Counted from the stretch's first letter, positions 7,890-15,749 are shown. The stretch: DNA of 23,250 nucleotides from Bacillota bacterium (GCA_021820645.1 JAKADJ010000007.1:1-23250), one strand, 5' to 3'. Numbers and translations: made by a program. Notes: generated from the sequence alone by a model not told the origin.

Positions 7890-8657
7890 ATGGGGAAAAC
7901 ACAGTCGTGGTATCCAGGACATATGGTGGCAACCCAGAAAATCATTCGCGAGTTGGCCCCTTATTTAACTGCATTTATTGAACTGGTGGACGCGAGGGCT
8001 CCGGAATTGACACGGCACGGACCGATGGGAGCTTGGGTTGGTAAGACTCCCAGGATTGTGGTGCTCAATAAAGCAGAACTGGCCGATCCGGCCACCACGG
8101 ATACATGGATGCGATGGTACCGGGAGCGAGGGGCTGGAGCGGTGGCGTTGTCGGCGACCAGTCCTAAGGCCGATCGGGTGTTGCGGACGGCCATTACAGA
8201 GCGATTGCCGGCACCGTATCGGTTGGCCGTGGTAGGATTGCCAAACCTGGGGAAATCGACGCTGCTAAACCGCATGGTCGGAAAAAACAGGGTGGCTACG
8301 GGGGCTAAGCCGGGGGTGACGCGCGGGCCCCAATGGATTCGTCTTGATGGAGGTTGGGAGTGGCTCGATCTTCCCGGAGTAGTGACACCATCCCGATCGA
8401 AGGATTGGCGCCTTAAGGTTTTAGGGGTGGTCCCGGCCACGCCGGAAGAAATGGAAGATTTGGCAGAGAAGGCCTGGAGTCGAATCCATCCAGAAGAAAC
8501 CGATCCCGAGGCATGGGTAGAGTGGGGGCGGCGACGAGGATTCCTAACTGCCGGGGCAGCGGTTGATCGTCACCGGACAGCTCAAGCGGTGCTCATAGGG
8601 GTGCGGGACGGGCAGTTTGGCAGACAGAGCTGGGAAGTGCCGTCCGATGCCCCGTAA
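7890..8657 (+). CDS. rbgA: Ribosome biogenesis GTPase RbgA (YlqF)
   Basis: RbgA is a circularly permuted GTPase needed for late 50S assembly. The permuted motif order is visible: G4 NKAE (60-63), G5-like ALSATSP (86-92), G1 GLPNLGKS (116-123), G2 Thr144 in PGVTRG and G3 DLPG (160-163). The WYPGHM motif (7-12) is the family's N-terminal signature, so the ATG at 7890 is right even though no clear ribosome binding site precedes it. It begins 4 bases after the lepB stop and may be translated by coupling. At 255 residues it is somewhat shorter than the Bacillus protein, mainly in the C-terminal domain. The usual NKxD Asp is replaced by Glu63. Confidence 0.94.
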   Translation: MGKTQSWYPGHMVATQKIIRELAPYLTAFIELVDARAPELTRHGPMGAWVGKTPRIVVLNKAELADPATTDTWMRWYRERGAGAVALSATSPKADRVLRTAITERLPAPYRLAVVGLPNLGKSTLLNRMVGKNRVATGAKPGVTRGPQWIRLDGGWEWLDLPGVVTPSRSKDWRLKVLGVVPATPEEMEDLAEKAWSRIHPEETDPEAWVEWGRRRGFLTAGAAVDRHRTAQAVLIGVRDGQFGRQSWEVPSDAP

Positions 8658-9285
8658 GCACACACCGATGGCACTATGGCAGTTGTGGCAAACGCTATCT
8701 CAGATTGAACAGTCGCATTGGGACCGACAACGTTTGGTGGCGGGAGTGGATGAGGTGGGACGCGGTCCTTTGGCCGGCCCCGTGGTGGCGGCAGCCGTGA
8801 TTTTAGACCCGTCTTCGCCAATCCTTGGCGTTCACGATTCCAAGCTTCTTAGTGCCCACCAACGCGCCTCCTTGTACCCAGAAATTCTCAGTCGTGCACT
8901 CAGCGTCGGGGTAGGCATGGTGGGGCCACGCACTATCGAACGAATTAATATCTTGGAAGCTTCTCGTCAGGCCATGCAGCGGGCGCTCAGTGCGTTGTCG
9001 GTGGTGCCCGATGTAGTCCTAACGGACGCGATGCGAGTCCACGGCGATTGGCGGGTCGAAGCGCTGGTTCATGGTGACAGATTGTCCGTTAGTATCGGAG
9101 CGGCTTCGATCGTGGCCAAGGTAATTCGGGATCGATACATGGATGCTTTGGATGCCACTTATCCCGATTATGGGTTCTCCCAACATAAAGGATATCCGAC
9201 GCTCCAGCATCGTGCGATTCTTGCCCAAATGGGCCCGACGCCCTGTCATCGGGCCACGTTTCATTGGGAATATCGTCAAGGGTGA
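8647..9285 (+). CDS. rnhB: Ribonuclease HII
   Basis: RNase HII cuts RNA in RNA-DNA hybrids and removes misincorporated ribonucleotides. The 212-residue protein carries AGVDEVGRGPLAGP with metal ligands Asp35 and Glu36, DSKLLS (64-69), Asp127 in VVLTDAM and SIGAASIVAKVIRDRYMD with the fourth acidic ligand. It also has the YPDYGFSQHKGYPT motif near 171-184. The ATG at 8647 overlaps the rbgA end by 11 bases and has a GGGAAG-like site upstream; ATG 8668 is an alternative. It is the last gene of the plus-strand operon and ends at a hairpin shared with the opposite-strand hydrolase gene. Confidence 0.95.
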   Translation: MPRKHTPMALWQLWQTLSQIEQSHWDRQRLVAGVDEVGRGPLAGPVVAAAVILDPSSPILGVHDSKLLSAHQRASLYPEILSRALSVGVGMVGPRTIERINILEASRQAMQRALSALSVVPDVVLTDAMRVHGDWRVEALVHGDRLSVSIGAASIVAKVIRDRYMDALDATYPDYGFSQHKGYPTLQHRAILAQMGPTPCHRATFHWEYRQG

Positions 9286-9295
9286 AGAAAAGGAA

Positions 9296-9317
9296 GACGG
9301 GCCCTTCCGGGCCCGTC
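9296..9317. terminator. Bidirectional terminator between rnhB and the NlpC/P60 gene
   Basis: GACGGGCCC (9296-9304) and GGGCCCGTC (9309-9317) form a perfect 9-pair stem with a TTCC loop between two convergent genes. On the minus strand it is followed by TTCCTTTTCTTC, a good T-rich tail. On the plus strand the tail is weaker. Confidence 0.85.
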
Positions 9318-9333
9318 GACACGTCTATTGCAG

Positions 9334-10449
9334 CTAGGGCTGTATGACGCCTGCCCCATAGTAATGGTTGACCCAATACACGTTATTGAGATTCTGAATC
9401 ATGACGGTTTGTCCCGGGGCGGGGGCATCGATAAAGGCCTGTCGATAGCCGCCTGCGGATCCAACGTAGATTCCTACATGACTGGCACCCGATGCATACG
9501 TATTGAAAAACACCAGGTCTCCGGGCACTAAAGCGGATTTCGCTATCGGTTTGGCGAAAGCGAACTGTGCCCAAGTCGTTCGGGGAATATTGACGCCATT
9601 CTTCGCAAAGACAAACTGGGTAAACCCGGAACAATCGAATCCTTGGGGTGTGGTGCCCCCCCATAGATAGGGCGCTCCCAAATAAGCCTTTGCGGTATCC
9701 ACCAAAGCCTGGCCGAAGGAGGTGGGACTGGATTGGACTGGGAGTGAGACACTCGATGACGCCCCGCCACTGGCAGACGCTGGGGTTCCACGCACTTCTA
9801 GCAGTTGGCCGATTTCTAGTAAATTTGGGTTGGATAAGTGATTGAGTTGAGCCAAGGACTGCCAAGTCATGGAGAAACGCGCCGCAATCATGGATAGGGT
9901 GTCGCCAGCCTGAACACGATAGGTGCTAGGGGAAGCTGGTTGCAGAGCGGGGGCCACGTTGGCAGTCTGAGCGGTGCCTGTAACCTGAAGGACTTGACCG
10001 ACGGCGAGCCAATTGGGATTGGCGAGATGGTTAAGCTGAGCTAAGGTCACCCATGAAGTGTGAAAGCGCAAGGCAATCGCACTGAGGGTGTCTCCAGGTC
10101 GTACCGTGTACGTTGAGCGCGACTGGTATGCAACGCTAAACGTCGGGGATGCTGAGGTCGACCCGGCTGCACTGGGGCTTAGGGCACCCTCGGTTTGGGG
10201 GCCGACCATACCGTCAACGGTCAATCGATGCGACGACTGAAAGTCACGCACCGCAGTCTCGGTTAAGACACCAAAGTATCCGGTGATGGGAAGATGGAAT
10301 CCTGAGCGATCTAACCGTCGTTGGAGTTGAGAAACCGCGGGACCACGTTGCCCTTGATAAATGTAGGGGGCGATCCAAGCCGCGTGGGCCAACGGGCCCG
10401 CCCACAATAACGGTGCCAGAATGGACCCGGCAATCAGTTTATACCGCAT
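9334..10449 (-). CDS. Secreted peptidoglycan hydrolase: PG-binding domain, two LysM, NlpC/P60 endopeptidase
   Basis: The 371-residue protein is a likely D,L-endopeptidase that cuts peptidoglycan stem peptides outside the cell. Residues 1-23 form a signal peptide ending AHA. A PG_binding_1-like domain follows (about 32-90). Two LysM modules lie at 113-156 (YTVRPGDTLSAIALRF) and 177-219 (YRVQAGDTLSMIAARF). The NlpC/P60 domain spans 247-371 with Cys273 in FDCSGF and His324 in SHVGIYVG. The third catalytic position, often His in FIHAP, appears to be Asp341 in FIDAP. An in-frame TGA shortly upstream fixes the start at or after 10449. The ribosome binding site AAGGAAGGAG ends 12 bases before the ATG and lies inside the tail of a c-di-AMP riboswitch. 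Such hydrolases are among the commonest targets of this riboswitch class. Confidence 0.92.
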   Translation of the reverse strand: MRYKLIAGSILAPLLWAGPLAHAAWIAPYIYQGQRGPAVSQLQRRLDRSGFHLPITGYFGVLTETAVRDFQSSHRLTVDGMVGPQTEGALSPSAAGSTSASPTFSVAYQSRSTYTVRPGDTLSAIALRFHTSWVTLAQLNHLANPNWLAVGQVLQVTGTAQTANVAPALQPASPSTYRVQAGDTLSMIAARFSMTWQSLAQLNHLSNPNLLEIGQLLEVRGTPASASGGASSSVSLPVQSSPTSFGQALVDTAKAYLGAPYLWGGTTPQGFDCSGFTQFVFAKNGVNIPRTTWAQFAFAKPIAKSALVPGDLVFFNTYASGASHVGIYVGSAGGYRQAFIDAPAPGQTVMIQNLNNVYWVNHYYGAGVIQP

Positions 10450-10474
10450 ATGATAATACGGCTCCTTCCTTCAT
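10439..10474 (-). CDS. Possible 11-codon leader ORF inside the riboswitch tail
   Basis: On the minus strand an ATG at 10474 lies 6 bases after a perfect GGAGG (10485-10481). It reads MKEGAVLSYAV, then TAA. Its last 11 bases overlap the start of the NlpC/P60 gene in another frame. The GGAGG belongs to the conserved aptamer 3' strand, so the site may be fortuitous. If it is translated, the leader would couple ribosome arrival to the hydrolase start. This rests on position alone. Confidence 0.25.
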   Translation of the reverse strand: MKEGAVLSYAV

Positions 10475-10600
10475 GTATTGCCTCCGAGGTTAGTTGGTCG
10501 GTTTGGACAGAAGGTGCCCTACCAGGGGGTATCAAGCCCGAGGATTCACCATGATGCATCCCCCGTACGCGGCATTCGATGCGACGATTCGGCTTTGAGG
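10462..10600 (-). promoter_or_regulatory. c-di-AMP riboswitch (ydaO/yuaA type) of the NlpC/P60 gene, probably translational
   Basis: Read on the minus strand, the leader contains the family blocks in order. GCCGAATC is near 10593-10586, followed by a TACGGGGGA block and GGTGAATCC. Next come GTAGGGCACCTTCTGTCC near 10522-10505 and AACCGACCAACTAACCTCGG, then GGAGGCAATA. The tail GAAGGAAGGAG (10472-10462) follows. From memory, the arrangement closely matches the crystallised thermophile ydaO aptamer, including the tail that pairs with CCTTC in the AGGGCACCTTC block. Differences such as CCGACCAACTAAC for CCCGACAGCTAAC make it slightly divergent. The tail is also the ribosome binding site of the hydrolase, and only 12 bases separate it from the ATG. 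There is no room for a terminator, so ligand binding most likely blocks translation. Confidence 0.85.
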
Positions 10601-10610
10601 AGTCAAGCTT

Positions 10611-10640
10611 ATCCTAAGGGGGATGGGATCCGAATGTCAC
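10611..10640 (-). promoter_or_regulatory. Promoter of the riboswitch-NlpC/P60 transcript
   Basis: On the minus strand GTGACA (10640-10635) and TAGGAT (10616-10611) are spaced by 18 bases. The -35 matches the housekeeping consensus at five of six positions and the -10 at four. The predicted start near 10604 falls just before the first aptamer strand, which supports the assignment. The rest of the 369-base gap between the hydrolase and topA (10641-10778) shows no gene. Confidence 0.6.
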
Positions 10641-10778
10641 GTCGAATGCCGTCGACTGTGGTCGGTTGGTCATGGTTGGCGGTCGCATCTCCCCATAATG
10701 GGCCAAAGCACGTCGAATTTGACAGACGTGGAAGAATACGGTAGTCAGGAGGAGAACTGCAGTTGCTTTGGGGAATTT

Positions 10779-10787
10779 TGCTATAAT
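10779..10787 (+). promoter_or_regulatory. Extended -10 promoter of topA
   Basis: TG at 10779-10780, one base, then a perfect TATAAT at 10782-10787 make an extended -10 element. No good -35 is visible at 17 bases. The transcript would begin near 10794, 25 bases before the topA start codon. Confidence 0.65.
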
Positions 10788-10818
10788 AGAGCAACGCGAA
10801 AGCTTGGGAGGTGCGGGA

Positions 10819-12936
10819 TTGCCGAAAGCAAAACCATTAATTATTGTGGAGTCACCAGCCAAAGCCAAGACCATTAGCCGTTTTTTGGGAAGCCGTTATC
10901 AGGTCAAGGCGTCAATGGGACATGTACGCGATCTCCCTAAGAGCCAGTTTGGGGTCAACGTTGAAGAAGGGTTTGCGCCCCGCTATATCACTATCCGAGG
11001 GAAAGGCCCGCTGTTGAAAGAATTAAAGGATGCGGCCAAAAAGGCAGATCGGATCTATCTGGCAACCGACCCGGATCGAGAAGGGGAGGCCATTTCGTGG
11101 CACTTGGCAGAGGCTTTAGGGATTCCTCCCGAAAGCACGCAACGCATCGAGTTCCACGAGATTACCAAGGATGCAGTGAGCCAGGCCATTCGCCATGCGC
11201 GACCTGTCAATATGCCTCGGGTGAATGCTCAACAAGCCCGACGGATTTTGGATCGGGTCGTCGGATATCAATTATCGCCGCTGCTCTGGCATAAGATCCG
11301 ACCTGGGCTCTCTGCGGGGCGGGTACAATCCGCCGCACTAAAGCTTCTCGTCGATCGAGAAGATGCGGTGTTGGCCTTCGTGCCCCAACAATATTTTACG
11401 GTCGGCATCGAGGCGGGTAAGAAAGGTGAGGGTCTCCTGGCGGCCAGCTACGTTGGACCCAGAGGCGATAAAGGACGGATTTCTGGCGAAGACGTGGACC
11501 AAATCCTGGGGCAGGTGCCGATAGGCACTGAACTTGTGGTTAATTCGGTTAAAACAAAAGAGCGTCGGCGGTTCCCGGCGGCACCCTTTACGACGTCAAC
11601 CTTGCAGCAGGAAGCCTCTAAACGGCTGGGATTCTCTGTTAAACGCACAATGAGTTTGGCGCAACAGTTATATGAAGGCTTGGATGTTAGTGGTGAAGGC
11701 ACTGTAGGGTTGGTGACCTATATTCGGACTGATTCGGTGCGTATTGCGGAAAGTGCTGAACAAGAGGCGCGGCACTTCATCGAAGAGAGCTATGGTTCAC
11801 TCTATTTGAAGGAAGCGGGCACGCGGCGACCGGATCGCGATCCAGTAGGGTCTCAAGGGGCCCACGAAGCAATTCGACCGACTGTGGTGCTAAGGCATCC
11901 AGACAAATTGAAGGATAGCTTAAATCGTGACCAGCTAAGGCTCTATCGTCTCATTTGGGAGCGTTTTGTGGCCAGTCAGATGGCGCCGCAAATCTATGAT
12001 GCGACGACTATTGAGCTTGAAGCGCATAGGGAAAAATTTCGGGCTCACGGATCCTTGATTAAATTCATGGGGTTTGCGGAGATTTATCAAGACACCCGTG
12101 AAGAGAGTGAATCCAAGATCGAATCCGGCGAAGACGACCCGAGTTCCAAGACGCTTCCGGCGATCGTGGAAGGTGAGCGCCTTGTGGTGCTGGACATAGC
12201 CGGACAAGAACATTTCACCGAGCCTCCGCCCCGATATACGGAAGCCAGCCTAGTGAAAACGTTAGAAGAGCTGGGCATTGGAAGGCCGTCCACGTATGCT
12301 CCTATTATTGATACGTTGCTCCAACGTCGTTATGTGGAACGGGCCCAACGACGTCTGGCGCCGACGGATCTAGGACGGGTCGTGGTAGAATTGCTCACCG
12401 AGTATTTCCCAGAAATCGTCAATACGGCCTTTACGGCCGAAGTAGAGAGCCAGTTGGACCGTGTGGAAGCCAATGAAATGGCTTGGCAAAATGTGCTGAC
12501 TCGGTTCTATGGGCCTTTTGCCGAAGAGTTGGCTCGGGCCGAATCAGATGTCGAAAAAATGGAATTGCCAGAGGAAGCGACCGATGAAGTGTGCGAGCGT
12601 TGTGAGAAGCCGATGACCGTCAAATACGGACGGTTTGGTAAGTTTCTGGCGTGTAGTGGATATCCCGAATGTGACTTCACCAAACCGTTTCTGGAAAAAA
12701 CCCCTGCAGTGTGTCCCCGGTGTGCGCGTCCGGTTGTGGTTAGGAGAACACGAAAGGGCCGCACGTTTTACGGGTGTAGCGGATATCCCGAATGTGACTT
12801 TGTGACGTGGAACCAGCCTACGGACAAAAGATGTCCGCAATGCGGATCCTCGATGGCGGTTAAGCACCGTGGTCAGCGGGAAAGTGTCCTGTGTCTCAAG
12901 GAGGGATGCGGTTATGAGTCAGAACAAGCGCAGTGA
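10819..12936 (+). CDS. topA: DNA topoisomerase I (type IA)
   Basis: Topoisomerase I relaxes negative supercoils through a 5'-phosphotyrosine intermediate. The 705-residue protein opens with the TOPRIM domain (LIIVESPAKAKTISRFLG, 7-24) and the DPDREGEAISWH metal-binding motif near 94-105. The active site is GLVTYIRTDS with Tyr301. Three zinc-ribbon units form the C-terminus from Cys592: two of the CxxC...CSGYPECDF type and a final CPQCGS...CLKEGCGY. The start is placed at TTG 10819 because GGGAGGT lies 6 bases upstream and the protein then begins MPKAKPLIIVESP. The in-frame TTG at 10768 lies upstream of the promoter -10. The dprA gene that often precedes topA is absent; a divergent hydrolase gene is there instead. 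The end overlaps trmFO by 23 bases. Confidence 0.97.
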   Translation: MPKAKPLIIVESPAKAKTISRFLGSRYQVKASMGHVRDLPKSQFGVNVEEGFAPRYITIRGKGPLLKELKDAAKKADRIYLATDPDREGEAISWHLAEALGIPPESTQRIEFHEITKDAVSQAIRHARPVNMPRVNAQQARRILDRVVGYQLSPLLWHKIRPGLSAGRVQSAALKLLVDREDAVLAFVPQQYFTVGIEAGKKGEGLLAASYVGPRGDKGRISGEDVDQILGQVPIGTELVVNSVKTKERRRFPAAPFTTSTLQQEASKRLGFSVKRTMSLAQQLYEGLDVSGEGTVGLVTYIRTDSVRIAESAEQEARHFIEESYGSLYLKEAGTRRPDRDPVGSQGAHEAIRPTVVLRHPDKLKDSLNRDQLRLYRLIWERFVASQMAPQIYDATTIELEAHREKFRAHGSLIKFMGFAEIYQDTREESESKIESGEDDPSSKTLPAIVEGERLVVLDIAGQEHFTEPPPRYTEASLVKTLEELGIGRPSTYAPIIDTLLQRRYVERAQRRLAPTDLGRVVVELLTEYFPEIVNTAFTAEVESQLDRVEANEMAWQNVLTRFYGPFAEELARAESDVEKMELPEEATDEVCERCEKPMTVKYGRFGKFLACSGYPECDFTKPFLEKTPAVCPRCARPVVVRRTRKGRTFYGCSGYPECDFVTWNQPTDKRCPQCGSSMAVKHRGQRESVLCLKEGCGYESEQAQ

Positions 12937-14275
12937 CTCGGTCACCGTAGTGGGGGGTGGGTTGGCGGGATCCGAAGCGGCGTGGCAATTGGCCGAGCGG
13001 GGCGTGTCCGTGGAACTGTATGAAATGCGCCCGGTAGCGATGACGGACGCTCACGTCACCAACCGGCTCGGGGAGTTGGTGTGTTCGAATTCTTTAGGGA
13101 GTACCTTGGGCAACACACCAGGGGCGCTGTTAAAGGACGAAATGCGACATTTTGATTCTTTGGTGCTGAAAGCCGGACAGTATGCACAGGTGCCAGGAGG
13201 GTCGGCTCTCACCGTGGACCGCGATCGGTTTCAGGACTGGATTACGGAAACTCTGGAGGCGCATCCTCGGGTGCATATCCATCGGGATGTCGTGCGGGAG
13301 ATTCCCCAAGGTCCGGTCATTGTTGCGACGGGTCCGTTAACACACGATGCATTGAGTCAGGCCCTCCAAAACTTACTCGGGGACACCTTTTTGTCATTCT
13401 ATGATGCGGCCGCACCCATCGTCCTGACTGAATCGGTGGACATGCGCCACGCATTTTGGGGTTCTCGGGAGGGGTCTGAGGACTACCTCAACTGCCCCTT
13501 GACCAAACCCGAATACCTGAATTTCTATGAGGCACTCATCAGTGCGGAACAGCACCCGCGTCACGAATTTGAAGCCGATACCAAATTTTTTGAAGGATGT
13601 TTGCCTATTGAAGAACTCGCACGGCGCGGGGTCAGGACGCCCCTCTTTGGGCCCTTAAAGCCCATGGGATTGTCCAATCCGTTTGAAGAGGGGAGACGTC
13701 CCTACGCGGTGGTGCAATTACGGCAAGACAATGCAGCGGGCTCTTTGATGAGTATGGTAGGATTCCAAACCAATTTACGTTGGGGCGAACAAAAACGAGT
13801 ATTTTCCCTGATACCCGCCTTGCAGGCCGCTGAATTTGTTCGGTATGGCGTCATGCATAAGAACACTTATTTAAAATCTCCGAAATTTCTCCAACCGAGC
13901 TTTAACACCCGATTCCGCGATGATTTGTGGTTTGCCGGACAAATGACCGGGGTGGAAGGCTATGTGGAATCCGCCGCAACAGGAATTATGGCGGCCATCA
14001 ACGCGTCGCGCTGGATTCGTGGAGAAGAACTCGTCGTCTGGCCTCGGGACACCATGATGGGCGCACTAGCCTATTATGTCACGCACACCAATCCCGCACA
14101 TTTCCAGCCGATGAATGCCAACTTCGGTCTATTCCCAGATGCCCCGGATGCGACGGTAGTGCGGGACAAGAAGCAGCGCCGTGAAATCATGCGGCAAAGA
14201 GCCCTGAATTCCCTTGAATCCTGGGGCCTACAGCAGTGGTTACTGACGCCTCAGGATCGTGGGCGTATGCTATGA
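12914..14275 (+). CDS. trmFO: Folate/FAD-dependent tRNA-uridine-54 methyltransferase TrmFO
   Basis: TrmFO makes ribothymidine at position 54 of the tRNA T-loop using methylenetetrahydrofolate and FAD. The 453-residue protein has the dinucleotide-binding VVGGGLAGSEAAWQLAERG (12-30), then YEMRP and the family block LVCSNSLGS. The C-terminal FAGQMTGVEGYVESAATGIMAA region is also diagnostic. The name gid was used earlier for this family; GidA/MnmG is a different, longer protein. The ATG at 12914 is selected by AAGGAGGG at 12899-12906 and lies within the last codons of topA. The stop overlaps the xerC start as ATGA. topA-trmFO-xerC-hslV-hslU-codY is a classic Bacillota order. Confidence 0.96.
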   Translation: MSQNKRSDSVTVVGGGLAGSEAAWQLAERGVSVELYEMRPVAMTDAHVTNRLGELVCSNSLGSTLGNTPGALLKDEMRHFDSLVLKAGQYAQVPGGSALTVDRDRFQDWITETLEAHPRVHIHRDVVREIPQGPVIVATGPLTHDALSQALQNLLGDTFLSFYDAAAPIVLTESVDMRHAFWGSREGSEDYLNCPLTKPEYLNFYEALISAEQHPRHEFEADTKFFEGCLPIEELARRGVRTPLFGPLKPMGLSNPFEEGRRPYAVVQLRQDNAAGSLMSMVGFQTNLRWGEQKRVFSLIPALQAAEFVRYGVMHKNTYLKSPKFLQPSFNTRFRDDLWFAGQMTGVEGYVESAATGIMAAINASRWIRGEELVVWPRDTMMGALAYYVTHTNPAHFQPMNANFGLFPDAPDATVVRDKKQRREIMRQRALNSLESWGLQQWLLTPQDRGRML

Positions 14276-15153
14276 GTGAGGGCCTCATTGACCAATATTT
14301 AAGATACTTGGCCGCCGTGGAAGGATGCTCCGAACATACCCTAAGGGCCTATCGCTCTGACCTTGAGCAGTTCCAGCTTCAAGTGGGCAGCTTATTAATG
14401 GTTGACGCCAAACGGATACGGCGCTGGCTTATGGAATTAGGTGAATCCGGCATGGCGGCGCGGACGGTTGCTCGCAAGTTATCCGTGGTGCGATCTTGCT
14501 TTCGATATTGTGAAAGAGAAGGAATTCGGGATAATCCGGCACGTCGTATCCTCGCGCCTCGGTTTCGCGCTCGTTTACCGAGGGTGTTGACGATGGATGA
14601 GATGGCCGCCATGATGGAGACGGCGATAAAGGGACGTGGGGCCTTAGGGATTCGAAACTGGGCCATCGTCGAGACCCTCTATGGCGCTGGGCTCCGTAGC
14701 CAGGAGGCCACCGGGATGGACCTAAAAGATATGGACCTGGATCAAGGCATCATTCGGGTGGCGGGTAAGGGGGGTAAACCACGAGAAGTGCCGATCGGAT
14801 CCTATGGAGTTCGGGCACTGACCCAATACGTCAAGGAGGCTCGTCCTCAGTTGGTCCGGCACAGTACCATGGCAGTGTTTTTGAATCATCGGGGCGGCCG
14901 CTTAACGACCCGCAGCTTACGGCGTATTGTCAAGGCTACCATGTTAAAATCGGCTGCCCACAGAAACGTAAGCCCGCATTGGTTGAGACACTCCTACGCT
15001 ACCCACTTGTTGATGAATGGAGCCGACCTTCGGGTAGTGCAAGAATTGTTGGGGCACGCCAGTCTTAAAACCACCCAGATTTATACGCATATTTCGCAAG
15101 ATCAACTCACCCGAGTGTACCAAAATACGCATCCTCGGGCGCATCAGACGTAG
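14272..15153 (+). CDS. xerC: Tyrosine recombinase XerC (CodV type)
   Basis: This 293-residue integrase-family recombinase acts with a XerD partner at dif to resolve chromosome dimers. The N-terminal SAM-like core-binding domain covers about 1-95. All catalytic residues can be placed: Arg142 in GAGLRSQEA, Lys166 in GKGGKPR, His236 and Arg239 in HWLRH, His262 in GHAS and nucleophile Tyr271 in IYTH. The ATG at 14272 overlaps the trmFO stop in an ATGA junction. The length matches chromosomal Xer proteins, and its place before hslV matches codV of Bacillus, so a mobile-element integrase is unlikely. It lies 24 bases upstream of hslV. Confidence 0.93.
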   Translation: MSEGLIDQYLRYLAAVEGCSEHTLRAYRSDLEQFQLQVGSLLMVDAKRIRRWLMELGESGMAARTVARKLSVVRSCFRYCEREGIRDNPARRILAPRFRARLPRVLTMDEMAAMMETAIKGRGALGIRNWAIVETLYGAGLRSQEATGMDLKDMDLDQGIIRVAGKGGKPREVPIGSYGVRALTQYVKEARPQLVRHSTMAVFLNHRGGRLTTRSLRRIVKATMLKSAAHRNVSPHWLRHSYATHLLMNGADLRVVQELLGHASLKTTQIYTHISQDQLTRVYQNTHPRAHQT

Positions 15154-15177
15154 TCATCAGATAGGGGGAGGAATCCA

Positions 15178-15726
15178 ATGGGAGAGAGTCAATTTCATGG
15201 TACCACCATCTTAGGCATGGTCAAAGACGGCCGAGCGGTAATCGGCGGCGATGGCCAGGTTACCTTTGGACAAAACACGGTGATGAAGCACACCGCGCGC
15301 AAGGTCCGACGACTCTACCATGGAGCTATTTTGGCAGGATTTGCAGGAGCCGTAGCTGACGCATTAACCTTATTCGAACGATTTGAGGGCAAATTAGAAG
15401 AACACCACGGCAATTTGTCTCGGGCTGCAGTAGCGCTGAGTCGGGAATGGCGGACCGACAGGATGTTAGGGAAATTGGAAGCGTTGCTTATTGTGGCGGA
15501 CAAATCGGATCTGTTCATCCTATCGGGAACGGGAGAGGTGATTGAACCCGACGATCAAATCGCCGCTGTTGGATCGGGCGGGAGCTATGCCCTAGCTGCG
15601 GCACGGGCTTTTGCGTCGTTGGAAAATCCGCCGGCGATCGATGATGTGGTACGGCGGGCGCTCGACATCGCCGCGGATATTTGCATATACACGAATCATC
15701 ACCTGACCATCGAAACGCTTGAATAG
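15178..15726 (+). CDS. hslV: ATP-dependent protease subunit HslV (ClpQ/CodW)
   Basis: HslV forms the double-hexamer proteolytic core of the HslUV protease. The 182-residue protein shows HGTTILG (7-13), [42 protein letters not shown] and the [24 protein letters not shown]...[13 protein letters not shown] block. All are typical of this proteasome-like family. The ATG at 15178 has GGGGGAGGA just upstream. The mature N-terminal nucleophile is normally Thr, and some Bacillota homologues use Ser. Here eight residues precede Thr9, so processing before Thr9 would be required for a Thr nucleophile. hslU follows after 23 bases. Confidence 0.95.
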   Translation: MGESQFHGTTILGMVKDGRAVIGGDGQVTFGQNTVMKHTARKVRRLYHGAILAGFAGAVADALTLFERFEGKLEEHHGNLSRAAVALSREWRTDRMLGKLEALLIVADKSDLFILSGTGEVIEPDDQIAAVGSGGSYALAAARAFASLENPPAIDDVVRRALDIAADICIYTNHHLTIETLE

Positions 15727-15749
15727 GACTAGCGGAGGGAGATCTCATC

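Noticed and set aside
7961..8440. A 159-residue minus-strand open frame opposite rbgA
   Set aside because: It is the antisense of a conserved GTPase gene, with no ribosome binding site or recognisable domain.
10113..10330. Direct repeats in the hydrolase gene region as a possible CRISPR or tandem repeat
   Set aside because: The repetition nearby comes from two homologous LysM modules in the protein; there is no repeat-spacer pattern.
10614..10877. Open frames on both strands between the hydrolase and topA
   Set aside because: They overlap promoter elements and the topA start, lack ribosome binding sites and resemble no family.
14272..15153. Tyrosine recombinase as evidence of a mobile element
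   Set aside because: Gene order, length and sequence fit the chromosomal XerC/CodV; no attachment sites or phage genes are near.
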